A stretch of 64,000 nt of DNA from Macrotis lagotis (GCF_037893015.1 NC_133658.1:140845822-140909821), one strand, 5' to 3'. Positions 49,481-59,599 are shown, counted from the stretch's first letter. The notes: generated by a model from the letters alone, not told the origin. Translations and numbers: made by a program.

Positions 49481-50094
49481 CCCTTCATCAAGAGTCTAAA
49501 GATGGAGGCAGTCACATGGGAAATGCCAGAAATCTGCTTCTAAGAGAAGCCATCCTACATTGGCCTACTGTATGGTTACACCCAGACTCTTTCCACTGGT
49601 TGTCTAGTTGGAACTGTTTGTGTCTAAAACTACTAGACTGGAACAGTCTCACTCTCTGGTAATTTCTGGAGGTCTTGTTTACCCACAGCATGAGCTCCTT
49701 GCACTAAATTGGGTGTGGGAAGATTTATCTTTCCACACCCTTTAGGCTCTATGATTCTGAGAAAAAAAATGTTGGGGTTTGTCTTTCAGTTCTGGGGTGA
49801 TGGGGGGGAGACTCTGTCCCCTGGAGCTTTATCTCCCTTCCCTCTCCATAGACCAAGGGAGTGTAGGAGAGTGCTAGGGAAAGCTTTGTGTTTGGTCTTG
49901 CTATGTGTTTCAAGTATATATTCCTTTGTAAAAGCTAATCTGTCAAGTGGTTAAATAAAGCTGAGGTACTTGGAGATGTAAAACTGAGGGAGTCAATGGA
50001 ACCTGGATACCCTTTCAACTCATTAAGGGCACTGGAGAACTAATGGAAAGGTAGAAATTAGATGTGTAACATAGAGGGGGAATTACATTCCTAT

Positions 50095-50225
50095 TACTTT
50101 AGGAATTATAAAGGAAGTAGTCCTGCCTTCATCAGGAGTTATCTGGCATAGTGTGTTCAGTTCTGAATGCCACCTTGTAGGAAGGACATTTATTGGCTGG
50201 AGGGCTTCCAGAGGAGGAAATGCAG
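50095..50225 (+). mobile_element. L3/CR1 LINE, right part
   Basis: gtgtgttcagttctgaatgc, taggaaggacatttattggc and agggcttccagaggagg continue the L3 coding end that broke off at 48.64 kb. Confidence 0.72.
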
Positions 50226-50234
50226 GGAACAACC

Positions 50235-50595
50235 ATTTCTTAAATACTTACTGTGAGCCAGACACTGTGCTAAATATTTTACACAAACATTATATTCTCA
50301 TTTAATCTTTTTTAAAAAATTTTTTTTTAGGTTTTTTGCAAGGCAAATGGGGTTAAGTGGCTTGCCCAAGGCCACACAGCTAGGTAATTATTAAGTGTCT
50401 GAGACCATATTTAAACCCAGGTACTCCTGACTCCAAGGTGGGTGCTTTATCCACTATGCCACCTAGCTGCCCCATATCCTCATTTAATCTTATTCCCATT
50501 TTACATTTGAAGAAACTGAGGCAGATACAAGTGAAATGATTTTTCCAGGGTCACACAGTTTACGTTTGAACTCAGTTCTGGTACATTATCAGCTC
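50235..50595 (-). repeat. MIR split by a SINE
   Basis: cagacactgtgctaaatatt, then the SINE, then ttgaagaaactgaggcagat and agggtcacacagtttacg. Confidence 0.7.
50310..50473 (-). mobile_element. type-1 SINE inside the MIR
   Basis: Full-length antisense copy. The 18-bp flanks atattctcatttaatctt (50292-50309) and atatcctcatttaatctt (50474-50491) differ at one position. Confidence 0.96.
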
Positions 50596-51099
50596 TTCCT
50601 ATGTTCCCAGAGACTCTGGACTTTCAAAAAAGAAGGTCTGCTCCAATCTTATTGCTAATATTGGTAATTGCTAAGGATTTAACTAACAATTTTTTTCCCA
50701 ATAACACTACTATTAGCAGAAGAACTATTTCATTATTTCAATACCAAAAGAAAGTCCAAATCAGTGCAATTTTTGGGATGAGATGAACACGAAGTAGTAA
50801 AGAAGCACTTTTTTGTTTAATCTTTGGGTTATTTTACTACAGTCAGACCTTTTGACTCATGGGTATTGTTAGGATGTGAAGAACAAAGGATGTTTCAGGT
50901 GACTGTTGTCTAACAATAGCTGATCTTAAGAAAAGAAATAGTTTGTGTTAACAGAGCTAAAGAGAGAGTAATTGGGTGTGGCCCAATATGGACTTCTCTA
51001 TTTTGAGTTATGAAGTGACTGACTAACCCTTCCCTTCGAGCTCCCTCTCCTGCCAGAGAGAGAGGTTGGGTTTCTCAGACTTGAGTCAGGCTTATTCCT

Positions 51100-51240
51100 T
51101 CATTTAATGAATTTAGATACTGATTATAGACAATATTCTGCACTAGGTCCTGGGGAAGATAGACAAATAACTAAGATATGCCTTCCTTCATGGGGCTTAC
51201 AATCAAGTCTGGGTGATAAGACATACAAAAATAAATAAAA
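51100..51240 (+). repeat. old mammalian interspersed repeat
   Basis: ctgcactaggtcctggggaa and gggcttacaatcaagtctgg. Same type as 3.06 kb. Confidence 0.45.
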
Positions 51241-51249
51241 CAAATTGCA

Positions 51250-51577
51250 AGATGATTGTTGTTGTTATGTGGCCTTTGTTCTCTAAGAAGACCATGACAT
51301 CAGGGAGGTGATGCCATGACATGCAAATGAATTCTTTGAGTGAGGGGGTGCTGTACTAAGTCACCAGCCTCACTGTCTTCTCCATAGTCACCTGGGTCCA
51401 GTGACCAGATATGGATCATAATATCTGGAGATAGCCTTAGATTTGAAGCAATCAAGGTTAAGTGACTTGTCCAAGGTCACACAGTGAGTAAGTGTGAAGT
51501 ATCTGAGACTGAATTTGAGCTCAGATCCTATTGACTCCAGGGCCAGAGCTCTATCTACTGTATCACCAAGTTGCATT
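51250..51577 (-). mobile_element. third SINE class (CORE-SINE-like), antisense
   Basis: A distinctive body of about 200 bp (ggcctttgttctctaagaag, gaccatgacatcagggaggt, gtgagggggtgctgtactaa) is joined to the tRNA/CORE-like end shared with the other SINEs (caaggtcacacagtgagtaa). This is a known marsupial layout, though I do not trust a family name. Confidence 0.7.
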
Positions 51578-51664
51578 TTCTTTTGCAAGATAATAGGCAA
51601 AGCAAAAATTGCTATGAGATAAGATTAAGAAGAATTAACTGTCAACTGGTGTTTGGATTGGGGG

Positions 51665-51881
51665 TAGTCAAGGTTGATACAGGTCTTTCTAGGTTTTTCT
51701 GAAACCATTTGCTTCATCATTCCTTATATCATGCTAGAATTCTATTATCTTTATATATCATAACAGCCATTCCCCCAATTGATGAGTATTGATGAGAACC
51801 CTTTTAGTTTAGTATTGCAAAAATTATTCTCATAAATATTTCTTCTTTCTTTGATTTTAGGAAGTATGGATATAGTAATGG

Positions 51882-51919
<38 letters not shown>

Positions 51920-52110
51920 CAGTTTAATAATTGGGGGGAATAATTCTAAATGGCTTTCCAGAATCAATTAATTAATCAATAAACATTTATTAAGTTAGGC
52001 ACTGTATTAGAGTACCAGAATGACTGGACTACTTCACTAATAGCATATTAATACACTTATTTTCCCACATCCCCTCTAGTATTTGTTGATTTCCCTTTTG
52101 TCACTTTGAA
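51665..52110 (-). mobile_element. decayed L1 ORF2 end with insertions
   Basis: Antisense traces ttctaggtttttctgaaacc, cccccaattgatgagtattg, and cacatcccctctagtatttg parallel the L1 at 22.9-23.28 kb. A TCTA tract at 51880-51919 and a small insert near 51965-52010 (aataaacatttattaag) interrupt it. Confidence 0.65.
51880..51919 (+). repeat. (TCTA)n microsatellite
   Basis: Ten tetranucleotide units, uninterrupted. Confidence 0.96.
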
Positions 52111-52360
52111 CAGGCCACTGTGTCCTGGACCATTGTCAATCACTTTGACTTTTATCAAGCCACTCATATGACTCAGAAAGAAAGAATGAGGCCAATGACT
52201 TTGCACAACTCTACTTCACTTAAATCAAATTACTGAGCAAGTCAAGATATCACTTGGATGTTGTCAGTCCCCTCAGAAAAACAAAGGAAGGACATCAGCA
52301 AGAACTATGGAGGAGGTGGCTTTTGAGTTGAACCTCTGAATGTATCAGAAGATGATGATG

Positions 52361-53117
52361 GAGGGGAGAGGGGTGGAGCCAAGATGGCGACAATAAGGAA
52401 GTCTTAGGTGACAAGAAGGAAGTCTTAGGCGCTCTCTGATAAAACTTGAAACTAAGGACTCTAACTAAACTTTTGAGAGACAGAACCCACAAAGGGACCC
52501 AGTGAGGCAGTTTTCCTACTCAAGGTAACCTGGAAAAGAGCAGAAAGGCTCTGCTCCCCCACGTCAGAGAGGCGGCCCGACAGAGCCAAAGAACTTCAGC
52601 CTCCCTGAGGCAGCCCCAGGGTGCTGGGAGTCTCAGCTCACAGCAGTGGGGGAGTCTCCTGAGCTGCACCCCGAGGAGCACCGGGCACAAAGTGGGGGAA
52701 CAGCAGGGGACCTCTGCCAGAGTGAGCACGTGGAGCCCAGCCCTCAGGGCACACAGCAAGCAGCTTGGTCTTTCTGCAGCCCAGATCTGGAAACAGAAGC
52801 AGGCTGAGCCCCTAAGCAGGAGCCCCCAGGGCAAGAGCCCATTGATCCTAGGGAGGGGAGTGAAGAGAGAGAGACTGCTGAGCTCTGTCCTCTGCCCCTG
52901 GAACAGGACTCTGGGGCTCTGACCACATTCAGATCCTGATCACAGTCTAGACCCCCCCATAGAACAGCAGCCCCCCCCACCTCAGCCCCATGGCAAAGGG
53001 GGGCACTTGTGGTCATTCATAGACCAGGAGGGAGGACAGAGCCTCACACACTGAGACCCTTGTGGGAGTGTCCCAAAAGCTCAGGAAGCACCCCAAAACC
53101 AGGCCCAGGCTGGGAAA
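52361..53117 (+). promoter_or_regulatory. HAL1 5' UTR / internal promoter region
   Basis: Much richer in G and C than its surroundings, with several CpGs at the start and no long open frame in sense. It leads directly to the ORF1 ATG (aaaatgagc context, A at -3). L1-type elements carry their RNA polymerase II promoter here. It lacks SINE insertions. Confidence 0.7.
52380..52389 (+). promoter_or_regulatory. YY1-like site in the HAL1 5' UTR
   Basis: caagatggcg lies 20 bp from the 5' end of the element. In human L1 a YY1 site of this sequence near the 5' end sets accurate transcription start; the same role here is inferred from position. Confidence 0.6.
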
Positions 53118-54005
53118 ATGAGCAAGCAGAGAAATAAGAGAAAGACCATTGAGAAATATTTTGCATATGAGCCCAAGAAGGATCAAGCCACTCAGTCTGA
53201 AGATGAGGAAGCACAAGCTCCTGCATCCAAAGACTCCAAGAAAAACAGAAATTGGGCTCAGGCTATGACAGAGATCAGAAAAGACTTTGAAAATCAAATG
53301 AGGGAGTTGGAAGAAAAACTGGGAAAAGAAAGGAGAGAGATGAAGGAAAAACATGAAAATGAAGTCATCAGCCTAGTCAAGGAAATCCAAAAAAATGCTG
53401 AAGAAAATAGCACGCTAAAAACCAGCTTAGGTCAAATGGATAAAACAGTTCAAAAAGTTATTGAGGAGAAGAATGCCTTAAAAAGCAAAATTGGCCAGAT
53501 GGAAAAAGAGATAAGAAAACTCTCTGAGGAGAACAAATCCTTCAGACAAAGAATAGAATTCAGGGAGATTGATGAATTTACCAGAAATCAGGAATCAATA
53601 CTTCAAAACCAAAAAAATGAAAAATTAGAAGAAAATGTGAAATATCTCATTGAAAAAACAACTGATGTGGAAAACAGACTTAGGAAAGATAATTTGAAAA
53701 TTATTGGAATACCTGAAAGTCATGATCAGGAAAAGAGCCTTGACATCATTTTCAAAGAATTGCTGCAGGAAAATTGCCCCGATATTCTAGAAGCAGAGGG
53801 CAAAATAGAAATGGAGAGAATCCACCGATCCCCCAGAGAAAGAGATCCCAAAAAACCAACCCCCAGGAATATTATAGCCAAGTTCCAGAACTCCCAAGTC
53901 AAAGAGAAAATATTACAAGCAGCCAGAAGGACACAGTTCAAATATCATGGAGCTGCAGTCAGGATCACACAACTACACTGCAGCAACTACACTGGAAGCT
54001 CATAG
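53118..54005 (+). CDS. HAL1 ORF1p (RNA-binding protein), frame broken near the C-terminus
   Basis: 295 codons from ATG 53118. L1 ORF1p is a trimeric nucleic-acid chaperone that packs element RNA into ribonucleoprotein. Here residues 1-50 are a charged N-tail and residues about 52-185 form a long E/K/Q-rich coiled coil. Residues about 190-272 are the RRM-like domain (NLKIIGIPES at 192-201, NIIAKFQNSQVKEKILQAA at 251-269). The C-terminal domain starts (YHGAAVRIT) but the frame slips near 53.97-53.98 kb and ends at a premature stop. The rest of that domain lies downstream in two other frames, separated by a second slip near 54.03 kb. The last piece begins near 54047 (MQPRMNYPARLNVLF) and runs to 54232. 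Whether the truncated protein is made is unknown. Confidence 0.85.
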   Translation: MSKQRNKRKTIEKYFAYEPKKDQATQSEDEEAQAPASKDSKKNRNWAQAMTEIRKDFENQMRELEEKLGKERREMKEKHENEVISLVKEIQKNAEENSTLKTSLGQMDKTVQKVIEEKNALKSKIGQMEKEIRKLSEENKSFRQRIEFREIDEFTRNQESILQNQKNEKLEENVKYLIEKTTDVENRLRKDNLKIIGIPESHDQEKSLDIIFKELLQENCPDILEAEGKIEMERIHRSPRERDPKKPTPRNIIAKFQNSQVKEKILQAARRTQFKYHGAAVRITQLHCSNYTGSS

Positions 54006-54046
54006 GGCTTGGAATATAATATACCGGTTAGGCAAAAGAGCTTAGA

Positions 54047-54232
54047 ATGCAGCCAAGAATGAACTACCCAGCAAGGCTGAATGTCCTCTTCCAGGGAAAA
54101 AGATGGACTTTCAATGAACCAGGGGAATTTCAAATGTTCCTTTTGGAATGGCCGGAGCTGAACAGAAGGTTTGATCTTCAGATACAGAATTCAGGTGAAG
54201 CATGGAGATTGGAGGAGAGGGGGGAAATATGA
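54047..54232 (+). CDS. displaced C-terminal domain of HAL1 ORF1p
   Basis: In a frame different from the main ORF1, this segment carries the conserved NYPARL and FNEPGEFQMFL blocks of the ORF1p C-terminal domain, which helps bind RNA. Two single small frame slips (about 53.98 and 54.03 kb) separate it from the main frame. The second lies in an AAAA run in ggcaaaagagc. It is unlikely to be translated on its own. Confidence 0.75.
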   Translation: MQPRMNYPARLNVLFQGKRWTFNEPGEFQMFLLEWPELNRRFDLQIQNSGEAWRLEERGEI

Positions 54233-54700
54233 GGGACTTAATGATGATGAACTGCATGTATTCCTGCATAGAAAAATGACACTGATAATACTCATATGAA
54301 CCTTCTCAGTTAATAAAGCAGGTAGAGGGAGCTTTTATAGTTGAAGCACAGAAGAAAGCTGAATTCAAAGATAAAATATGGTGTAAAAATGGAGTCAATA
54401 GGAAAAAGGGAAATGGAATGGGAGAAAGAAAAAGGAGAGGGGGAATAGGTCAAGATATTTCACATAATAAGATTTTTCTTTATTACAATGAGCTATTGCA
54501 ATGATATGGAAGGGGGGAGGCAAGGGGGAATGAGGGAACCTTTGCTCTCATCAAAGGTGGCTAGGAGAGGAAACAGCATATATACTCAATGGGGTATAGA
54601 CATCTGGAGTAAGAAGAAGGGGGGCGCAGGAGGAAGGGGTGGGGATGTGAATAAAGGAGGAGAGGATGGACCATGGTGGAGAGTGGTCATATATAATACA

Positions 54701-54852
54701 TTTTCTTTTTTTACTTCTTGCAAGCGGCTGGGATTGGAAGGCCTGTCCAGGACTATGAGGCCAGGTGGATTCTGGGCCTAAGGGGTGGTATGGGGTCTCA
54801 GGGCTTCTTGGCCCCAGGACCAGGGATCTGTCTGCTGCGCCACTCAGCTACC
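54701..54852 (-). repeat. SINE-derived segment 1 in the HAL1 tail
   Basis: T-rich start, then cttgcaagcggctggg, aggccaggtggattc and cgccactcagctacc follow the order of an antisense type-1 SINE, but the match is weak in the middle. The older HAL1 copy continues across the equivalent point without it (between the tacaacacac-like and agggtgaaaggag-like blocks). Confidence 0.65.
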
Positions 54853-55048
54853 GGTAGCTACAGCAGAGTCAGAGTGAAAGGAGAGAGAAAATATAGTACA
54901 TGGTAGTGGAGAAATAAGAAAGGAGGGAGTTGTGATCAGCAATGGCAATGCTGGAAAAATATGGAAGCAACTTTTGTGATGGACTTATCATAAAGAATGC
55001 GAACCACCCATGACAGAGTTGTTGGTGTTGGAACAAAGACTGAAGCAC

Positions 55049-55216
55049 ATTTTTTATTATTATTATTTGGGGGAGGGTGCAGGGCAAATGGGGCTGGGTG
55101 GCCTGCCTGGGGCCACATAGCAGGGTGATCTTTGGATGTCTGAGGCCAGATTTGGACCCAGGTGCTCCTGTCTCAAGGGCCAATGCTCTGTGCTCTGTCT
55201 GTCACCCAGCCACCCC
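55049..55216 (-). repeat. SINE-derived segment 2 in the HAL1 tail
   Basis: agggcaaatggggctgggtg through gaggccagatttggaccc to cacccagccacccc is an antisense type-1 SINE. On the element's sense strand about 11 of about 25 differences from consensus are A-to-G. It is absent from the older HAL1. Confidence 0.78.
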
Positions 55217-55247
55217 TACTATGATTACTATTTTATTTTATTTTGGG

Positions 55248-55407
55248 TCTTTTTTTTTCTTCTTTTTGGTTTTTGCAGGGCAGTGGGGATCAGGTGGCTT
55301 GCATGTCACACAGCTGGGTGATTGTTGGGTCTATGGGGCTGGATGTGGGCTCGGGTGCTCATGGCTCCAGGGCTGGTGCTTTGTCCATTGTGCCACCTGG
55401 CCATACC
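55248..55407 (-). repeat. SINE-derived segment 3 in the HAL1 tail
   Basis: ggtttttgcagggcagtggg through cacacagctgggtgattgtt to tgccacctggccatacc. By hand about 15 of about 28 differences from the SINE consensus are A-to-G on the sense strand, most after T or A. Segments 2 and 3 are each followed by a similar linker (tactatgattactatttt, tacaattattactattat). Confidence 0.8.
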
Positions 55408-56027
55408 TACAATTATTACTATTATTTTTTTATTTTAATTTTTTTTCTCTCCCCTTTACTTTATCGCCCAAGCAAGTCTATATTCATGGTGGGGGGGTAT
55501 TTTGTTTACTCTTCAACAAGAATATTTTATTAATGTAAAAAAAATTTATACAAAATGAGAATTAAAAAATAAAATAAAATAAAACGAAATGAAATAAAAA
55601 AACTTCTGCTCTCCAAAAAAAAAAAGAAGATGATGATGAAGAGATGTCCAGTAAGATAGCTAACTCGTCTAACTTTAAATCCCTCCAACTCCACAAGCAG
55701 AGAAGCAGAGTGCAAGAGTCCAGGACCATTCTGCTCTCTTAAGGCATATGAAACTACTATTTCCATCTTCCTTGGTCCAAAGCCATGTATTAGTCTAGGA
55801 GAAAGCACAGAAACTCTTGGTAGAATTGAAAAAGAATCTAGCTTTTTAGTGTCAAATGAATCCACATGTGAACTTCTCTGAGGTCTTCCAGCCTACAAGT
55901 CCTGATTCTGTAATGATAAGTTGTAGAGAGGGAGATTTAAATTCAGTAGAAATAAATATTTCCTAATAATAATCAGAAGGAAGTAGTGATGTACTATGAT
56001 TATGGTTTTCCAGAGCAGGCTGGCTAG

Positions 56028-56378
56028 ACATAGATAGATAGATACATACATACATACATACATACATGATAGATACATAGATAGAGACATAGATAGATAG
56101 AAGTTAGATGGATAGATGATAGAAGATAGAAAGATAGATAGTAGGTAGATGATAGAGAGTAGAAGATAGCTAAGATAGATGGATAGAGAATGGATAGAAG
56201 ATAGATATGTAGATGAATAGATGATGGAAGATAGAGAGATAGATGACTAGATGACAAAAAGATAGTTAAGATGGATAGATGATAGAAGATAGATTAATAG
56301 ATGGATAGATGAATAGATGATGGATAGAAGATAGATTGGATAGATGATAAAAGACAGATAGGTAGATAGATACTTAGA
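56028..56378 (-). repeat. GATA-rich satellite-like tract
   Basis: About 350 bp of imperfect GATA and GATG/GATGATA units with catacata at the low end. It looks like an expanded and degenerated tetranucleotide array. Confidence 0.92.
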
Positions 56379-56483
56379 GCATTTAGTGTTTTCTATACCA
56401 GGAAATGTTATAAGAGCTGATGAAACCAAAAAACCCCCAACAACAACAAAAGTTGTTGGCTACTTTCAACAACCTTGCAATCT

Positions 56484-56631
56484 TTTTTTTTTTTTAGGTT
56501 TTTGCAAGGCGATGGGGTTAAGTGTCTTGCCCAAGGCCACACAGTTAGGTAATTAAGTGTCTGAGGTTGGATTTGAACTCAGGTCCTCCTGACTCTAGGC
56601 TGGCATTTTATGCACTGCACCACCTAGTCAC
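56484..56631 (-). mobile_element. type-1 SINE
   Basis: Antisense copy with a small deletion after ggtaatt. The flanks acaaccttgcaatc and cataaccttacattc are similar. Confidence 0.92.
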
Positions 56632-56744
56632 CTCATAACCTTACATTCTAATGGGGAAAACAAAACATAAAAGGGAGCCAGAATAGTAAATGGGATAATT
56701 TCTTCAACAATCAGTTTTTCCTTTTTGATGTAACATAGCTAAAC

Positions 56745-56945
56745 AAAAGATTCTTAAGCTGAGGTCCAGGGAACTTTAAAAGGTCTGTGGGAAGATTTCA
56801 GGAGATCTTGTAAATTAGGGAAATAATTGATATTAATTACAATAGATTTAATTTTTTTATAATCCTATGTATTTATGAATTTTAAAACATCAATCTAAGA
56901 GTATATAAGCTTCAGCATACTGACAAATATAAAGTAAAAGTTAAG
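56745..56945 (+). mobile_element. second hAT-like MITE family, copy 2
   Basis: cttaagctgaggtccaggga, then attacaatagatttaatttt and taatcctatgtatttatgaa, parallel 33.52-33.84 kb. Decayed at its right end. Confidence 0.5.
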
Positions 56946-57369
56946 AATATAAAACAAAATATAAATATAGAATAAAATATATAAAATAAATGTATTCATA
57001 TATACATTTGTATGCACACACATATAAAACAAAATGTAAAATAAAGGTAAAGAACCTTAATCTAGATTCTGGAGTAATTCAATGATATTCACAATCCAGA
57101 GGATACATACACATACCACACGTTCTTGTGCCCAGGATCATCTCTTAGGGAATCTGCCACTGATCATACACACAAACAGGGAGCCATGGAAATACCCAGA
57201 AGCCCCTAGACCATTCTACACTACCATTCCAATAAGCCCTAACCTGCTCCTATACTTTAACCTGTACTTTACTTGTCACAAGTATGAGCTGGTTTGAAAG
57301 TACACAAGCATTGTTTCTGGTGTTTTTCCTGCTCAGATGCTCTCCAGGTATGAACGGATGTTTCAGTCA

Positions 57370-58321
57370 GTTGTGGGGGTCCAGCCTCCACAGGGTCCTT
57401 GGAACTTTACAGGAGGGATAGAGTCAGTGAAATGAGTTGAGTCAACAAGGGTAAAGGTAGGAGCAGGTTGACTGACTGTCAGCTGCTTGGATTTATTTTT
57501 ATATTCTCAGAATCATGTATGTTTCAAGCAAGCTAAGATCATTTCCTTGGTTACAAAAGTGTACAATTTTCATCATCAATTGTATAATTCATGTGGTTAC
57601 AAGTTTTAATCATGTAATTACAAGTTTAATTAATAATCATATAGTTAATTGATTTTTTTATCCCTACTCAGACCATGATGACCTCAACCTATCTGTTACC
57701 TTATTTATTACTACATTGTATAATTGTTAATTCATTTAAAGTTATTAATTAAGCAATTCTTTTAATGGAAAGTTTTTTATATTTTTTGTGTAAGTAATGT
57801 TTTTTGATGCATTTCCTTAACAATCTATAGTGAGGGTCTTTATGCTTGTCCACCCATCCATTAACTCTTACAATAACCAATTTTTCTTTCAGGCCTTGTT
57901 GGTAGAAACCACAGTTTCTGTGACTTTCTTCTTCTTTCCTAAGAAACTAAGGCTGCTAGAGTTCACATACTGGTCACCTGTACTATTTTCTCACCATCTT
58001 TTTCATATATTCCTGTATATGGTAAGGGGGGCAAAACTATTAATTTCCCTGGAATTCTATCTGACCCATCTTGTATCTGTATTCCCTGTATACATCTGGC
58101 ATCTCCTTGGAATTCCCATTGCTGGGTTTTCCATAGATTTCATAATGTTGAAGCTTTTTGTATGCCTCAGGGAGAGGCAGTCCTGTTAAATTTGGACAGA
58201 ATTTACAATCTGTTTTATTCAAGGAATTTTTCTAAAATCCTTCCTTTATAGTCATTCCACTATTAGGGTGAGTAAATATTGCAATCAATAATAAACTTAC
58301 AAATATCGGTATGCATGGAAT

Positions 58322-58373
<52 letters not shown>

Positions 58374-58570
58374 AAGAAGGAAGTGTTGTTCCATCAGGCA
58401 ATGTGACTGCCTTGAGTCTTCTTGCTGCAACTGTGTCAAACAGCTTAGAGACCCTGGCTCCCAACAGTCAGTCAGTCATGTTCAATCTCACCTGTATTCC
58501 TGCCATCCTCAGACCCTATCTTTCTATGTCAACACTGTGGGGCTCAAATTGCTTTTTTGGAAGGATCATT
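57370..58570 (-). other. possible endogenous retrovirus remnant
   Basis: The block gtgggggtccagcctccac with an A/T-rich neighbourhood at 57.38-57.65 kb looks LTR-like in antisense. The minus strand at 58.22-58.04 kb is open for 60 codons with a CxxC-containing start that could be from a viral gene. Evidence is thin and I found no diagnostic motif. Treated as a tentative broken fossil. Confidence 0.2.
58327..58371 (+). repeat. (TA)n microsatellite
   Basis: About 45 bp of uninterrupted TA. Confidence 0.97.
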
Positions 58571-59141
58571 GTCTAGAGAAAGTCTAACCCCTACTAGCCC
58601 AATTCTTTTTGTAAATTTAAAAACACTTACTTCATTAAAGTTAATGCAAAGTCTAATATTGCACCAGAGCAGAATCCCAGTGGAAAACCAGTGTATTCTA
58701 TTGGTATCCAGGTGATGTTAAGCAAACTATTTAAAGGAGGACTTCTAGCATGCCCAATGGACCTCCCTTTGGAGGATTTATAGGAGGACATGGATGAGAA
58801 GGTATAGATGGGCCTTTGAATCTTTGGTGGGAATATTGATGTATTGAAATAAGCATGGAAATATAGATATGGTGCAGAACCTAATCTCATCCTATGTCAA
58901 GTGGGGTGGGGAGCAAGAAGTCTAGACCATATACCACACAAATAAGAGAAATGTAAACTGGACAAAGTGGTGGGGATAAATTAGAGCTGAGTGTGGAGAT
59001 CAGGTATTTATAATTTATTTAATAAACAATAGATAGCTATTGAAGTGTTTTTTTGGTAGAGAAATGATAAGTCCATAGTTATTTATTTATTTATGTATTT
59101 ATTTTTGCATGGACCTGTGATTTTAGAGGCTTAGGTTACTT

Positions 59142-59293
59142 TTTTTTTAGGTTTTTGCAAGGCAGACAGGGTTAAGTGGCTTGCCCAAGGCCACACAGCT
59201 AGGTAATTATTAAGTGTCTGAGACCGGATTTGAACCCAGGTACTCCTGACTCCAGTGCCGGTACTTTATCCACTACACCACCTAGCTGCCCCA
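59142..59293 (-). mobile_element. type-1 SINE
   Basis: Full-length antisense. The flanks ttaggttactt (59131-59141) and ttaggtcactt (59294-59304) differ at one base. Confidence 0.95.
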
Positions 59294-59435
59294 TTAGGTC
59301 ACTTCTTTTGAGGAACAACCTTTACTAACACAAATCAGTGCTTTCTTTGAAAAAATCTGATCTTGTCTAGGGTTTCACAGTCAGACTCCTTCGTGAAGTC
59401 AGCCCTATGCTTCCTATTCTTTTGTATATATTCTT

Positions 59436-59581
59436 TTTTTTTTTTTGCAAGGCAACAGGGTTAAGTAACTTGCCCAAGGTCACACAGCTAGGTAATTATT
59501 AAGTGTCTGAGACCAGATTTGAACTCAGGTACTCCTGACTCCAGGGCTGGTGCTCTATCCACTGTACCACCTAGCTGCCCC
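59436..59581 (-). mobile_element. type-1 SINE
   Basis: Full-length antisense with a perfect 13-bp target duplication tgtatatattctt (59423-59435 and 59582-59594). Only 140 bp from the previous SINE, same orientation, with separate target sites. Confidence 0.96.
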
Positions 59582-59599
59582 TGTATATATTCTTAATTC

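Larger units (their letters stand above)
52361..55624 (+). mobile_element. full-length HAL1-like retrotransposon
   Basis: A complete insertion of about 3.26 kb. It starts with an L1-type 5' end (ggtggagccaagatggcg), followed by a 757-bp GC-rich 5' UTR, ORF1 (53118-54005 and its displaced C-terminal part to about 54232), and a 1.4-kb 3' tail ending in A11. Flanking repeats agaagatgatgatg (52347-52360 and 55625-55638) are a perfect target duplication, although the first A of the right copy merges with the A-tail. No ORF2 exists. This fits HAL1 ('half-L1') elements, which use the L1 machinery in trans. The purine-rich sequence after ORF1 resembles the inter-ORF spacer of the old L1 at 23.4-23.8 kb, as expected if ORF2 was lost. 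The ORF is largely open and the ends are sharp, so it is the youngest large element here. Confidence 0.9.

Noticed and set aside
52347-52360. The agaagatgatgatg repeat as a chance simple repeat
   Set aside because: I considered it coincidence because GAT repeats are common. But the right copy follows the A-tail directly and the left copy abuts the L1-type 5' start, so I accept it as a target duplication.
53013-53354. 113-codon minus-strand frame over the HAL1 5' UTR and ORF1 start
   Set aside because: Shadow of ORF1 and GC-rich UTR, with no recognisable domain.
55077-55538. 153-codon sense frame in the HAL1 tail
   Set aside because: It runs through SINE-derived segments and T-rich linkers. 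The loss of stops follows from A-to-G changes (TAA/TAG to TGG), and no protein domain is seen.
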